Source of the DNA: Eutreptiella sp. 'Long Island Sound 2002'
Lineage: Eukaryota > Euglenozoa > Euglenophyceae > Eutreptiales > Eutreptiaceae
Direction of reading: 5' to 3'
Length of the DNA: 64,000 nt
NCBI GenBank assembly: GCA_964036045.1
Contig: OZ038389.1
Span: forward strand, 41,356,064-41,420,063
The notes under the pieces are model-generated. The model saw only the letters and a program-made list of their open reading frames with translations. It had not been told where the DNA came from and made no database searches. Shown here one piece after another: positions 34,705 to 45,524 of the stretch (position 1 is the first letter of the stretch; each line of letters starts with the position of its first letter). The position numbers and the translations under genes are program-made.

Positions 34705-35016
34705 AAATGATTGTAGTTCATCCCAAGCCCAGGCTCTGCAGAAGCCCCAGAGTTGACCCGCCCTTTGTCCACAACCCGTATGGCGGCTTGAGAGGTGACA
34801 GCACGTGCTATATCCTGGACACGGCGACGGAGGGAACCGTCTTCATGAAACAAAGTGGGTGGCAGAGTGGTAGAGAGGTAGGAGTCAGTAAACGGGGGAA
34901 CATTAAGAGCTTGGGCCAAAGCAGTCAAACTCTTCACGGTTGCAGAACGCCCCCCCCCCCCCCCCCGAAATCGAAAACCCGACTTCCCCAGCGCCCCGGC
35001 ACATCGCGCACCATAC

Positions 35017-35403
35017 CTCATCCTCGCCGATGGGACCCACCGTGTGCAGAACGAACTTGGCTGGCAGGTTGTAGGCCTTCGTGATGCGGGTCTGCCCGCA
35101 CTTGCAGCCGTTGAACGTGGCGCACTCCCGCCGCAGCAGGTCCCCGGCCTGATCATGGATGGCCCCGTCCACGCCGCCGCCCCCCATGCACCCCTGGTTC
35201 GCGGCGTTGACGCAAGCGTCCGTACCGACGTCCATGACCGCCCCGTGGTACAGGGACACCTTGGAGTTGACTGCCGGGCATGGGGGCAGGGCCGACTGCA
35301 GACACGAGGCGGGGGGTGCTCTACGCGGAGGCCGACGAGGGGATACGAAACCGCTGAGGGGCAATTTAGACCGCCGTGCAGGGGCACGGGAGGGGTCAAG
35401 CAT
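35017..35403 (-). CDS. MacroD-type macrodomain protein, exon 1 (N-terminal half)
   Basis: Exons 1 and 2 together give 215 residues. Macrodomains of this type bind ADP-ribose and remove mono-ADP-ribose from acidic side chains. Residues 1-50 are basic and rich in Ala, Pro, Arg and Ser, like an organelle leader. The fold starts near VSLYHGAVMDVGTDACVNAAN. The NAAN segment, the catalytic loop GGGGVDGAIHDQAG, the REC helix, the CKCGQTRITKAYNLPAKF block and HTVGP are all present, matching MacroD/YmdB closely. I start at the ATG at 35403. If the leader is spurious, an acceptor such as GTCTGCAG at about 35300 could open the exon instead. The exon ends at GATGAG/GTATGG. Family assignment is firm; the substrate and the compartment are inferred. 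Confidence 0.8.
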
Positions 35404-35975
35404 CGCACAAAAAAGAAAACCAATTCTTGCAGTTCAGTGCAGTCCCCTCGCAAATCAGTGGTGCCGTGGCGTGCAGCGGCATGCTTCTGCGTGCACACGT
35501 GGGTACCCTCTTTCCACGGAGCCCGAACTCACAAAACCGCAGACAACACGCACAGCGCTGTTGGGACACATTGATCACTTTCACCCTCCAAATCATCTGC
35601 GGTGGCTTTGTTCCCATACAACTGAGCCAAATGGCCCACAGTGTTGTGGCCCCGTAGGCCGCTGGTCCTGAGCCCGGGTGTGGCCCAACAAGCTGAACGC
35701 TCACTCCACGTTGCAGGCAGAGTGCGGGTGGCGGGTGGGAAAGACAGCAACGCACCGGAACATCCTCCGGTTCGCATGCCGGCATGCGACACGTGCGGCA
35801 GTACGATCAGCGAGAGGGCTTGGGGCAGCAGAGCAACATGCCGCACCCGCTCAGACTGTGGCACATTGAGTATGCATTTACACAATTCAGAACAAGAAAC
35901 CAGTTGCTTTGTCGGCAGAATTTCTGGATTGAAACACTCAATCGATGCCTGAATTTTTCCTTGCGCTTTATTAGT

Positions 35976-36322
35976 CTTTCCATGCATGGGCGTTTCATGG
36001 CGTTGCATGGGCGTTTCCTAGCGATTCATAGGCATTTCATGGCGTTTCATAGGCGTTTTATGGCGTTTCATGGGCGTTTCATGGCGTTTCATGGCGTTTC
36101 ATAGGCGTATTATGGCGTTTCATGGGCGTTTCCTAGCGACTCATAGGCGTTTTATGGCGTTGCATGGGCGTTTCATGGCGTTGCATGGGCGTTTTATGGC
36201 GTTTCATGGGCGTTTCCTAGCGACTCATGGGCGTTTTATGGCGTTTCATAGGCGTTTTATGGCGTTTCATGGGCGTTTCCTGGCGACTAATGGGCGTTTT
36301 ATGGCGTTGCATGGGCGTTTCT
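35976..36322 (+). repeat. 21-bp tandem repeat encoding a heptad
   Basis: Imperfect units of TTTCATGGGCGTTT and TATGGCGTTTCATGGGCG. One plus frame reads FMAFHGRF and variants for most of the array (FLATHRRF, FMALHGRF). The unit length is a multiple of three so the frame survives, but codon-independent variation suggests a satellite rather than a protein. Confidence 0.85.
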
Positions 36323-36379
36323 GCTTCTTGAAATCCCTTGCTGCGGCTGGCAGCTTGTCACAGCTCATCACAGCAGACA

Positions 36380-36560
36380 GACGTTGGGGTCGGGCCGGGG
36401 TTCGGGCCGGGGTTTGGACGGGGCTGGGGTAGGGGTGGGGGTTTGCGCCGGGACTTGTGCCAGGGTTCAGTTCAGGCGGGGGCTCAGGCCGGGGTTCACG
36501 TTGGGCCGGGGCTCGGGTCGGGGCTCGGGACGGGTTGGGGTTCAGGGCCCCATCCGCGGC
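36380..36560 (+). repeat. GGGCCGGGGTTC-type simple repeat
   Basis: Irregular units of GGGCCGGGGTTCGGGCCGGG and related forms, all G-rich on the plus strand. This stretch can form G-quadruplexes in principle. Confidence 0.7.
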
Positions 36561-36724
36561 CCCAACAAACAGGCGCTGCTGCTGTGGGATGCGCACGGTG
36601 CGGCTGCTGTGGCTGCAGTAGCCTGAGTGCGTGTGACCACGGTAGATCAGTGGTTCGCCGTGTTGAGGAGATCGACAGAATCGCTGCCCCTCCGAATGAG
36701 ATGGGGGTCCAACGACGGCGTCGG

Positions 36725-36990
36725 CCGTGCGGGTGTGGGCGGGCTTTCAACTTCAGGGGGTGACCTCCGGGGCCCGGGGGTCAGTCTCGGTAGGATTTTG
36801 CAGGGGCCGTCAATTGAGCCTTTTTTGGGGGGCGTCTCATCAGAGGGCTGTATGGACGCCCCCCTCGGCAAAGAAGAAAAATGGGATTTTTGGAATCAGC
36901 GCATCGAGGGGGTCCCGAAAATTCATTGTTTGCCATGCACTTGGTGAAAAAAATTTTTGACTCGGCACCTTCGGCCAGAGTTTATAATAA
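36725..36990 (+). repeat. R3 dispersed repeat, copy 2
   Basis: Partner of 32270-32610. The inner part, about 36757-36875, is the reverse complement of the inner part of copy 1: GGTAGGATTTTGCAGGGGC here against GCCCCTGCAAAATCCTACC there. Confidence 0.8.
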
Positions 36991-37094
36991 CTGATTAATG
37001 GTTTTGAGGCTCAGTGGATGGGACCCAAATCCCTCTGGAGGTGACCCGGACCCCCAAGACTCAGTGCGATGATGGCGTCGCCAAAGTCATCGTT

Positions 37095-37225
37095 GCCTGG
37101 GGTCGAGCGTTGTCAATTGACAATGCCATTGAGGCTGGGACTTGGTGTCAGGGAGACAGCGGCTGGGCGGAGGCTGGGCGCCCTGGAGGGGCGGCGGGGG
37201 GGTGCCTCCCCCCCTTCCAATGCAT
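37095..37225 (+). repeat. R2 miniature inverted-repeat element, copy d (5' part missing)
   Basis: Contains ACAATGCCATTGAGGCTGGG, GGCTGGGCGCCCTGGAGGGG, a G/C run and the right end TTCCAATGCAT. The left terminal repeat is absent. Confidence 0.7.
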
Positions 37226-37549
37226 CGAGGACTATCGCTGACGTGTTTGTGCACAAAATTGCAAAAAAAAAACAAAAAAAAAAAAGAGATGCCCAAGGCC
37301 CCGCAGTCGGTCAGTAGTTCCGTCACAAACGCACGCCGCCACCGGGCCCCTCCCCCGCTCCCGCGCTCGGCGCGTCTGCCCACGCGTTGTTCGGTAGCAG
37401 AGCCACAGCGCAGTACCCAACGTCTCATGAGCAGCCCCGCGGCGACACCCGCCGCTCGCAGTCCCGAAGTGCGTCGTGCCATGGCCCCCGGACCGGCGGT
37501 CACGAGGGGCACCCCCTGCGGGGGTGCGGACAGAGAGGGCGCACCGCCA

Positions 37550-37870
37550 TCACACCTCCGCGGGAGCGGCGGGGCCCGGCTTGTCCGCCCACACCGGGAC
37601 CTTGTCGAGGGTCACGAGGCTCGGGCGGACGCCCCCCCCCGTGCGCTGCTCCATCGACATCGCCTTCCACTCGTCCCAGGGGACCAGAAAGCGGGCGTTG
37701 TCGGCCTCGGAGTAACTGGCGGAGTGGTAGCCCAAGCCCGAGCCCCCGCCGTTGATGAGCGACAGCCGGTCGCCGTCGGGCACCCAGTCCTCGGGGTCGG
37801 GCTCGCCGCTGTAATTGTCGGTCCGGCGGACCTTCTGCCACAGTTCGAGCTCCGGCTGCACGTCAGACAT
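37550..37870 (-). CDS. Hypothetical protein, 106 residues
   Basis: An ATG-to-TGA frame with protein-like composition. It is acidic at the start (MSDVQPELELWQKVRRTDNY), then PDPEDWVPDGDRLSLINGGG, then FLVPWDEWKAMSMEQR, and it ends in an Ala/Pro-rich tail. Several Trp and Asp/Glu pairs are unlike the low-complexity shadows around it. No signal peptide or membrane segment. The frame is open for 35 codons upstream of the ATG, so it could be the last exon of a longer gene. No family recognised. Confidence 0.4.
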   Translation of the reverse strand: MSDVQPELELWQKVRRTDNYSGEPDPEDWVPDGDRLSLINGGGSGLGYHSASYSEADNARFLVPWDEWKAMSMEQRTGGGVRPSLVTLDKVPVWADKPGPAAPAEV

Positions 37871-38341
37871 TTGTGTGCAATGGCTGCGGGACACGCGAGG
37901 CTGTGGGGCATCAGTCACTGAACTTGGCCCGTGGTGGGCCATGGAACGACGATGGACGTCACCCTCCACAATCACTCGGGCATGCTCAACGGGTTGGGGG
38001 TTGTATCAACGCGGCGGAGGTGCTGCACACATCGTGTTACCCCCCCGCCCCCCTTGTACTCCCCCTCATGTCAGGCCGGCGGGGGTGGGGGGGTTGGGGG
38101 GCATTGCACCACACAATGGGAGCACTACAACTGCAGCAGTTCCAAAATAACCCAAAGAAAATTTTCTTCGGCGCCAAGTATTTCCTCTGCTTTTTTGTCA
38201 CAGTGACGATCCCCGTTGGGGGGGGGGGATTGCAAAGGGGGGGGGGGGGGTCTGTCCAGCAACGCGCCGTTAGGCACTGCCACAAATTGTCCCACATGTC
38301 CTGAGGGCGCCTCTGGTGCCCCCCATCCATCTGGTCACGGG

Positions 38342-38890
38342 TCATGCTTCCGCACCCGGTCGCCCTGCGCCGTCTCTTGCTGTTGTCCCTGACATCCGTA
38401 CCAAACCCCTCACTGTGACTTCCCACCGCCCATCCCGTGCTGGTCCCACTGACATCGGTGCTGTACAGCCCCTCACTGTCTGTGATGACCTGCCACTCCT
38501 TGTCACTCGACTCCGTCTCACTACTGACCGCACTGCTCGAGTCCGCCCCCCCCCCAGGCCCAAATCCACATCGGAACTCACCCTCTGGTCTTCTGTGTCC
38601 GCCATGGGCTCCAGACCCAGGGCATCCCCTTTGGTCACTCTACTACACTTGGATAAGGGCAAGAGGGTATTAGGGTGCAGCTCCCTGCCCTGTCCCACCA
38701 ATTCATCAGCTGCTTCATTGCCTTCCACGTTGAAGCGGGAAGGCACCCACCGGAGTTTCACAAAATCCTCCGCTTCTTCACACAACCAGGGGAACCTGGC
38801 CCATGTTAGGACAAGGGGGAGGGGGCAGATTGTGTGGTCGGCGCGCAGCGGCTGCTTGCACTTGTTGCATTGCCTATGCGGAAGCGACAC
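38342..38890 (-). pseudogene. LINE-type RNase H fragment
   Basis: Near residues 45-70 the frame reads LRWVPSRFNVEGNEAADELV. This is the end of a retroelement RNase H domain, where the usual text is W-V-P-x-H-x-x-I-x-G-N-E-x-A-D. The catalytic-helper His is Arg here and the final Asp is kept. The three upstream acidic residues are not visible. After this the frame becomes Arg/Gly rich and loses homology. It is a decayed piece of a non-LTR element. The 19-bp phrase GGCCCATGTTAGGACAAGG in it recurs at about 39697. Confidence 0.5.
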
Positions 38891-39762
38891 ACCTGCGGCG
38901 CGCTACCGGCACGCGAAAAGCGTTCTCTACCCTTGAGATTTCAAATCCCCGTGGGCTGTGGTTCAGAAGGCCACGGGGCTGCCATTTGATGTTGGGTTTG
39001 TTTCGGGCTGTGGCTCCGGTCCCGTCTCTTGTGTCAGTCCCCGTTGTGCCTCGCATTCCGGTGCCGGTGCGTGCACGCCTGGTCTAAGCCACAGCGGCGC
39101 GGGTCGTATCGAGCGGATTCTTAGCACTGCGAATGCCCAACGAGGGGGAGGGGGGCGGCGGGCAGGGCTGACGGGGTGGGTGAGCCCTCAAGAAACGACC
39201 ACCGCCGCTCCCCAACGCCATTAGGCCGTACGCCGCCCCAGGCGCTCCCCACGGCAGCAACCCCCTCATGCCAATGCACCCCTCGTGCCAATGCCACCCC
39301 CTTTTGAGCACGTCATAGGCAGAAGGCAGGCTGACGTCCTCCGCTCTTCCTCTCTCCCTATCTTTAGTGATGTCCATCAGGGGTTAGCTTCACTAAGCCC
39401 AAGCCTGTCCTTGAGCCAGCCCCTAAGCCAGCCCCAACAGGCAAGCATATCCAGCTCTTCGGGATGAGGCGCAAGGTTGGCGAGGGGTTCTATTCGGTGC
39501 CTGGCAATTCAGAATACAAGCAACTGAGTGGTATCTGAGCTGTGCAGGTGAGGATAAATGCTTTGCATTGTCGTGTTTTGAGGAGTATGGTTGGCTTATG
39601 TCTGTCTGCAACGTGTGTTCTGTGGTATGTGCCACGCGCAAACTGGCGCTTGTCCAAACACCATGACCCTGTGACTCTGCACTTTTACTGAACTTGGCCC
39701 ATGTTAGGACAAGGTACGGGAGTGTTTTGGGGGCCTGCAACTGAGATCCATGAGTAGTGTGG

Positions 39763-40880
39763 TCAGTGGCGATTTTTTTTCGTCAGCAATTGGTTCGCCT
39801 GGCCGCATGGGAACATTTCCCAGTGCATGCCCCCACAGCGCCGGCAGTGAGACGGTGGGGGGCCGTTCAAGTCGAACGACCACCCCTTGTTGCTGGTGAG
39901 GATGGTCTGGTCGCCCACTTGTGAAATCTTGGCCCTGCCGTGCGGTTGGTGCAGGGTTCCCGTGACTGCTGCCTGCGGGCAATTTCTGGCCCAGTGGCCC
40001 GGTCCACCGCAGATGAAGCACTGCGTGTTGTTCTGAGGTCCTCCGATGATGCGTGGTCCCCCTGGCGTCGCAATCTGCATGCCCTGTTGCCGCATCATCA
40101 TCCCCGGAGCGGCTACTGGGCCTTGAGGCTGCGGTTGTGGGATCGGCATGGTAGAATTCCGGCCCTGTCGTTTATTGAGGAGTTCCTCATGGACAACTGT
40201 CCATATGCTCTGGGCCAGTGGGTGGCTGGCCCAATTGGGGTCCATGCGGGAGTATTCTCGCAATGCCACTGCGAGGCTCTGCATCCATGCGTACAGAAGG
40301 CTTTCTCCAAGTAGTTTCTCAAGTTCAGCATTCGTACGGTCCGGAAGCGCAGCCGAGCGGAGCCTTTCATTTTCCAACTTGGTCGCTGCCAAGAGTTGAA
40401 CGAGTTCGGAGATCTTCTCGGGTGAAAACGAGCTGTTTTGGCTTGGGGCTCCTCGAGGGGCTGGGGATTTCGCGACCGCAGGTGTGGCGGCCACATCCGT
40501 GACTGGCACAAAGCACTATCCCGTCACGTCGACCCGCAGGCCCTTCCTGATCTCGTAGCTCGCAGTGCCTGCAGTCGGATCATTTTCTCGAGGTGGTTTA
40601 TACCTGCATCCTCCGCAAAGAGCTTCAGCTGGTCGTTGCCGATTCCCTAGTCCACGTGGAATTCCTCCTGTTCCAGCTGCCATTCCGTGGCCATCTCAGC
40701 GTAGTTCGCCTGACGCTGCAGGGTTTCAAAGGGGGCCAGCACCCAATTTCTGAACTTGAGGAGTTCGTTGGTGGCAGGGTCAGCAGGGAGGCTTGTTGGG
40801 CCCCCATTATCTTCTTGCATTGTATCACCCATGTGCCCGCGCCGGAAGGGGGGATCTGAAAAACAGTAAACTCTGAGCAA
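39763..40880 (-). pseudogene. Gag-like protein with two zinc knuckles, interrupted
   Basis: The 3' two thirds (40509-39763) is a 248-codon frame. It has a helical part (ELVQLLAATKLENERLRS), then WMQSLAVALREYSRM and a Pro/Gln/Gly linker. Next is a CCHC knuckle CFICGGPGHWARNC, and near the end a second, shorter one HCRRCGGMHWEMFPC. The 5' part (40880-40647) is open in another segment with NELLKFRNWVLAPFETLQRQ. It is broken by an in-frame TAG after HVD and further stops before 40509. The layout is that of a nucleic-acid-binding retroelement capsid protein. No protease, integrase or polymerase follows within 1 kb. A cellular zinc-knuckle gene with introns is possible but no clean splice pair removes the stops. 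Confidence 0.55.
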
Positions 40881-42485
40881 GGGTCAAAACATAAAGTTCT
40901 TGGGAACTTTTGGATTTCTTGGCCAATTTGGGGTGGGGGTTGATGCACTCTCTGGGAATACGGTGAGACTTGGGAACACCTGCCGGTATTTCAGGACAAG
41001 TGGAGACACTTGGGGACACTACCACAGGGGGATGTATTTGAGGGGTTTTTTGGGAGGGCTAGAATTCGGACGGGAAAATTTTGGAACTGGTCTTTAGAAA
41101 TGAAGGAAAAATTTGGTACAAGGCCCCTGTTGCTTCCTAGTGGATGGTTGCTGTTATTTCCTAGTGCGTGCTGGATGGTCAGTGTCATGTCTTGATGGGC
41201 TCTGGATGCTTGCTGATATTTCCTGGTGGCCTCTGGATGGTTGCTCTATGGTGCACATTCACGCCAAATTTGTCCACGTCAATTTTGTCCCTCTCTAATT
41301 TTTTCCCCCCGTGGTAGAGGACGCCCCCTGGGTTTGGGCCGTTTGCTGGTTCATGAAAAAATCTCCTGTTCTTGGGAAATTTTTGAAACCCCTTGACAAA
41401 GGTTCCCTAGAATCCGGGCCGTTTTGCATGTGCATGACAAAATGTCGATAGGTGGTGGGCAGCTTTAGATACCACTGACAACAGTTTGCGAGGTTTTGGA
41501 CAGTTGTACAAATCAATCGTAGGATCCCGCTACAATGCAGCGGCAGGACAATAAATCGGTGGAAGTGCAGAATGAAAAAAATTGCAACTCCAACAAGCAG
41601 GAAGCAGGAAGCAGGAAGCAGGAAGCAAGCCTTCCAGTGCCTGACGTCTGGTCATGAGGCTTTTCTCTACGAAACTTGTGAGGATCTGAGCCAAACTGCA
41701 TTTTGATTTAACGCTGCATCAGTCACACGGGGCTGGTTACCCTTTAAAATGTCTCGTGCGGACTTGGGACTGTGGCATTGGGACGTTGTGAGGACAGCTA
41801 CTCCCTGCCGCTGCATGGCCAAGCCATACTGGGCACTGTTGCATAGCCAAGGCACACCAACGCAGGAAATGAGAGGAAGCCGGACAAACCCTTGCATCAG
41901 GAAGCCCGCCCCATGTCGTCCAGCGAGGAAATCGTAGGGATAGGGCCCCCAGTCTCTGGAAAAGCCCGTCCATGCGTACCCCACATGCACACCACGAACG
42001 CAGTCGTGCATGGTCCATGGTGCGAAAGGCGCCGTGCGATGGGGCCCCGGTCATGGAGGCATAAGAAGAGGGTCCAGAATGGGGCGTTAGGAGCAGTTAG
42101 AAAGGCGGTTCTAGGGGGTCAGTGAAATGGTTCAGAGAAGTTGCTGTCGGTTGCGACATGCCGTTATAAAGATGGGGGTAGGTTTGCCGATTGGATCTTC
42201 GGGTTTGAAACACTTGCGTGTGTTTGTGGAGGCAATCCTTCAGGCGGTCGGCGCTTGGCAGTGCAGTTTTCCTGCTGCTCGCCGTTCATTGGCTTCTGTG
42301 TATTTCACCGGACTCACAGGCACACGTTGGAGCGCGCAGCCCGTGTCCGATGTCAGCGTGTATCTCCTGACAAGGGCATGTGGGTAAGCACACGAGGTTG
42401 CCTCGTTCAACTCGTGCCAGGTGGTGTCGGACAGGGGCTCAGGCTCTCTTGGCCAGTGGCCCAACACGTGAACACCCCGGCAGGG
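40881..42485. other. No firm gene; short repeats
   Basis: 41589-41630 is a run of GCAGGAA heptamers. Phrases TTTCCTAGTG and GGATGGTTGCT recur between 41130 and 41245. A minus frame at 41667-42011 (YDFLAGRHGAGFLMQGFVRL) is protein-like but unassigned and without clear splice sites. Confidence 0.4.
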
Positions 42486-42674
42486 ATGCAATAGAAGGGA
42501 AGGGACCTCAGAGGCGGTTACACAGGCGGTTGGAGGAGGTTGCCAAAGCGGTTGGGGGCGGTTATTGTCGGTTACAAATGCCATTCGAGCTGGCACCTGC
42601 CGTCAGGGGGACAGTGGCCGGGCGTAGGCTGGGCGCCCTGGAAGGGGGTACCCCCCATCCCCCTTCCAATGCAT
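42486..42674 (+). repeat. R2 miniature inverted-repeat element, copy b (189 bp)
   Basis: Left end ATGCAATAGAAGGGAAGG, right end CCCTTCCAATGCAT. The interior GGCGGTTGG, ACAAATGCCATT and GGGCGCCCTGGAAGG blocks match copy a. Confidence 0.8.
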
Positions 42675-43402
42675 CCCTACGGCCCCGGCTCAATGTGCAG
42701 AGCGTGGCACATCCATTCTACTGGCTGGCTAGTTCCAAAGGAGGCACGCCGCAGGGCGCGCCGCAGGCACCCGGGCGCCGCAGGGGAGTATCTCCCAGTG
42801 AAGAAGTGACGCCCCTCCCCAACAGAGGGATCGTCAGCCAGGCCACAATCGCAATGAATACTTGGGGATGTGTTTGTATTGAGGTGTGCATAGCACTGGC
42901 ATCTGTGGCGGAGTTAAAAAGGTTGAGTCAAGGCTGGGGTCAGGGGGTAAATCGACGGTTGGTCAAGGGTCGGATGGGCTGCAGTAGTGGTGGGGGGCTA
43001 ACTGCAGAGCTGAGGGGTGTACGACGTGAATCGTGCCAGCCAATGATATACCGACAAAGGCGAATGATACGCCACAAGCTCCTCCCTGTCGCCGATGAAC
43101 CTGCAATGATGAGGACGGTGCACAGCAGGGCGGTCCCTCCCAGGAAACACCAACGGCATCCACCACACGCCGCTGCACGGGGGGTATCTTGGCCAGAAGT
43201 GGGGCCTTGGTCGCGAGCACAGCTCTCGACTCGGTGTTTGGGGAGGACGGCAGTTGGAGAGTAACCGAAGGCGGCCGGGAGGTAACCGACCGCAGTTGCA
43301 GGGTAACTGACGCAAAGCAGACGGCAGGTAGGGCGGTCCCAAACGCGTGGTCCGTAATGCAAAACAAAAAAGGAAGCAGGCGTCCTTACGGACCGCCCTG
43401 AG

Positions 43403-43472
43403 GCATGGCACGCCGTGCCGTGCCGTGCCGTGCCGTGCCGTGCCATGCCGCGCCATGCCGTGCCGTGCCGTG
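43403..43472. repeat. 5-bp microsatellite
   Basis: About twelve units of GTGCC with a few ATGCC and CGCC changes. Confidence 0.9.
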
Positions 43473-43795
43473 ACTTGTCAGTGTGTCAGGACCTGCTGGG
43501 TCTATCATGCACCGCCCATCGAACGCTGTTGGGTGCGGCAATGCACGTGCATTGGGTTCTGCGTGCGGGGGGGGGGGGGTGGCATTAAGCGGTTTGTATT
43601 GCAGCAGATTGAAGGGGACATGTAAGGGCCAACTCGTCAAGCAATGGTGCCTGAACCCTCGTTGTAGTGGGGCCCCCGAGGCACATAGTCAATGAGTGGC
43701 TACGTGGGCCCTGCCGCATCCAGGTCCCTCATACCACACAACCCTGTCCGGATGGGGGTCCCCAAACCAACGCATGGCGGCTGATGCTGGGGTCC

Positions 43796-44075
43796 CAAAC
43801 CCAGGGAGGCACACCCAAACCCAGCGAGGCACACTCAAACCCAGCGAGGCACACCCAAACCCAGGGAGGCACACCCAAACCCAGCGAGGCACACCCAAAC
43901 CCAAGGGAGGCACACCCAAACCCAGCGAGGCACACCCAAACCCAGGGAGGCACACCCAAACCCAGCGAGGCACACCCATACCAAGGGAGGCACACCCAAA
44001 CCCAGGGAGGCACACCCAAACCCAGGGAGGCACACCCAAACCCAGGGAGGCACACCCAAACCCAGGGAGGCACAC
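43796..44075 (+). repeat. 20-bp tandem repeat
   Basis: About fourteen units of CACACCCAAACCCAG(G/C)GAGG, with one 21-bp unit and one CCATACCAAG variant. All units are contiguous and nearly identical, with no spacers. Confidence 0.9.
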
Positions 44076-45349
44076 ATGGGCTACATGACCTGCGCTGTAC
44101 CCCGGTCCGGGCGGCATACCCCGTGCCACATCGAGGTCCCCCCAGAGCAGGAAGTCGAAGGATGGCTTTGTCCCCCGTGCCATATCCAGGTCGACGGAGG
44201 GGGGGGGGGGGGCATGGATTGGCTGTTACACTGGGGTCCCAGAGCGGGGGGATGCATGACTCCTGCTGCCACCGGCGGTGCTGGTGCTGCTGCCCCAGGG
44301 GCGTCATAGTCCCGGGTCAAGAAAAAAGGGCCCATGCGTTGAAACGCCGGCGTCCGTTCAGGAATCTACCGCATTCGTCGCGTACCAGACCCACCGCCGA
44401 GTTGCCCGTTCGTCCAGCCCCGGGGAGCCCTCCACCGGCGCGGCATGACACGGCCATCGCTCAAATACCCGCGCGCAGGACTGCAATACGGCGGGGCTCA
44501 GTCGATTTACGCCTCCTCGCTCAACATGCCCTGGTACAGCACGGGGGACAAGGCCGGTCACCCCACGCTCTAGGCACCGCGATGCAGCAGCGGTGATGTC
44601 GCCAATCGGTGCCTCCTTTGCTCTAGGGACCCGGAGGAGGCAAGGCAGCCCATTTGTGCCTCCCTTGACTTCCCGCTCTCGGAGCCCAGTACAGCGGGGG
44701 TCACTCGTGCTCCCGGTCCCTGGCACGGGATGCAGCGGGCGTTACATCGCCATCCCGTGACGCCCTGCTCTTGCGGCCCCAATACGGAAGGGCCTACTTT
44801 GCCACACTGTGCCCCCCTTGGACCTGCACCCTTGGACCTGCATCCGACGGACCAATGCAACTGGGGCCGGCCGCTTGGCGTCCTACCGACCGGATCGAAC
44901 TGATGGGCCCTGACCGACTGACATTCGACTGATGCGATCTAAGCGACTGGGGACGACCACAGTGCAACGGGGCAAAATCCCAGTTTGAGCAGCCAGAGGT
45001 GAAGGACACCTGGAATCGTGGTTGGCTTTCGAGGATCTCAGGCGAGATATCTGGATCGAAAAGCTGCTGAATTCATTGCCTGCACAGAAAAGTGGTTGGG
45101 TGTCGCGTAGTGCGACCGCGCTGAGCATGCCACCAACCAATGCACTCAGACCAAAGCGGAACTGCTCACAGATTCTTCGAACATAACACTTCGCACTTAA
45201 CCGGCAAGAAGGATCGAATCCAGATTCATACCTCAACCGCATTTTGGGTCGGGGATTGGCCTGCAAGGTCGTTCTATGGTGCATGGCGAGACTTTTTACA
45301 CGGAGGGGGAGGTAACTTTGGGATGTGTTGGGTGTTTGGGCACATCTTC

Positions 45350-45421
45350 AGCCCCCTGTGAGGTTCGAACTCACGACCTTCTCATTACGAATGAGACGCA
45401 CTACCACTATGCTAAGGAGGC
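45350..45421 (-). tRNA. tRNA-Thr (anticodon CGU)
   Basis: Minus strand. The acceptor stem GCCTCCT pairs with AGGGGGC through one U-G pair. The D-arm is GCATAGTGGTAGTGCG. The anticodon arm TCTCA-TTCGTAA-TGAGA is perfectly paired with CGT at positions 34-36. The T-arm GTGAG-TTCGAAC-CTCAC is also perfect. There is no CCA in the gene, as usual in eukaryotes. No run of four T lies within about 40 bp downstream. Confidence 0.9.
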
Positions 45422-45524
45422 TTGCTGGCAAATAGCCTGGCGAGGTGGTCTTTGGATCGCTACACAACAGCAACAACCCGCACTGTGCAACACATCAGGT
45501 GTCCCCCCGCCCTACTAGACTCAC

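Larger units (their letters stand above)
30883..35016 (-). other. 4.1-kb intron of the macrodomain gene
   Basis: Bounded by GAG/GTATGG at 35016 and CACTCGCAG at 30883. It contains a reverse-transcriptase-like frame on the same strand, an R1 copy, an R3 copy, a tRNA-like remnant and C/G runs near 34950, 31090 and 30942. The join it predicts is in phase and rebuilds an uninterrupted macrodomain fold. Confidence 0.75.

Noticed and set aside
43796-44075. CRISPR-like array
   Set aside because: The 20-bp units are contiguous with no unique spacers, and no cas-like gene is near.
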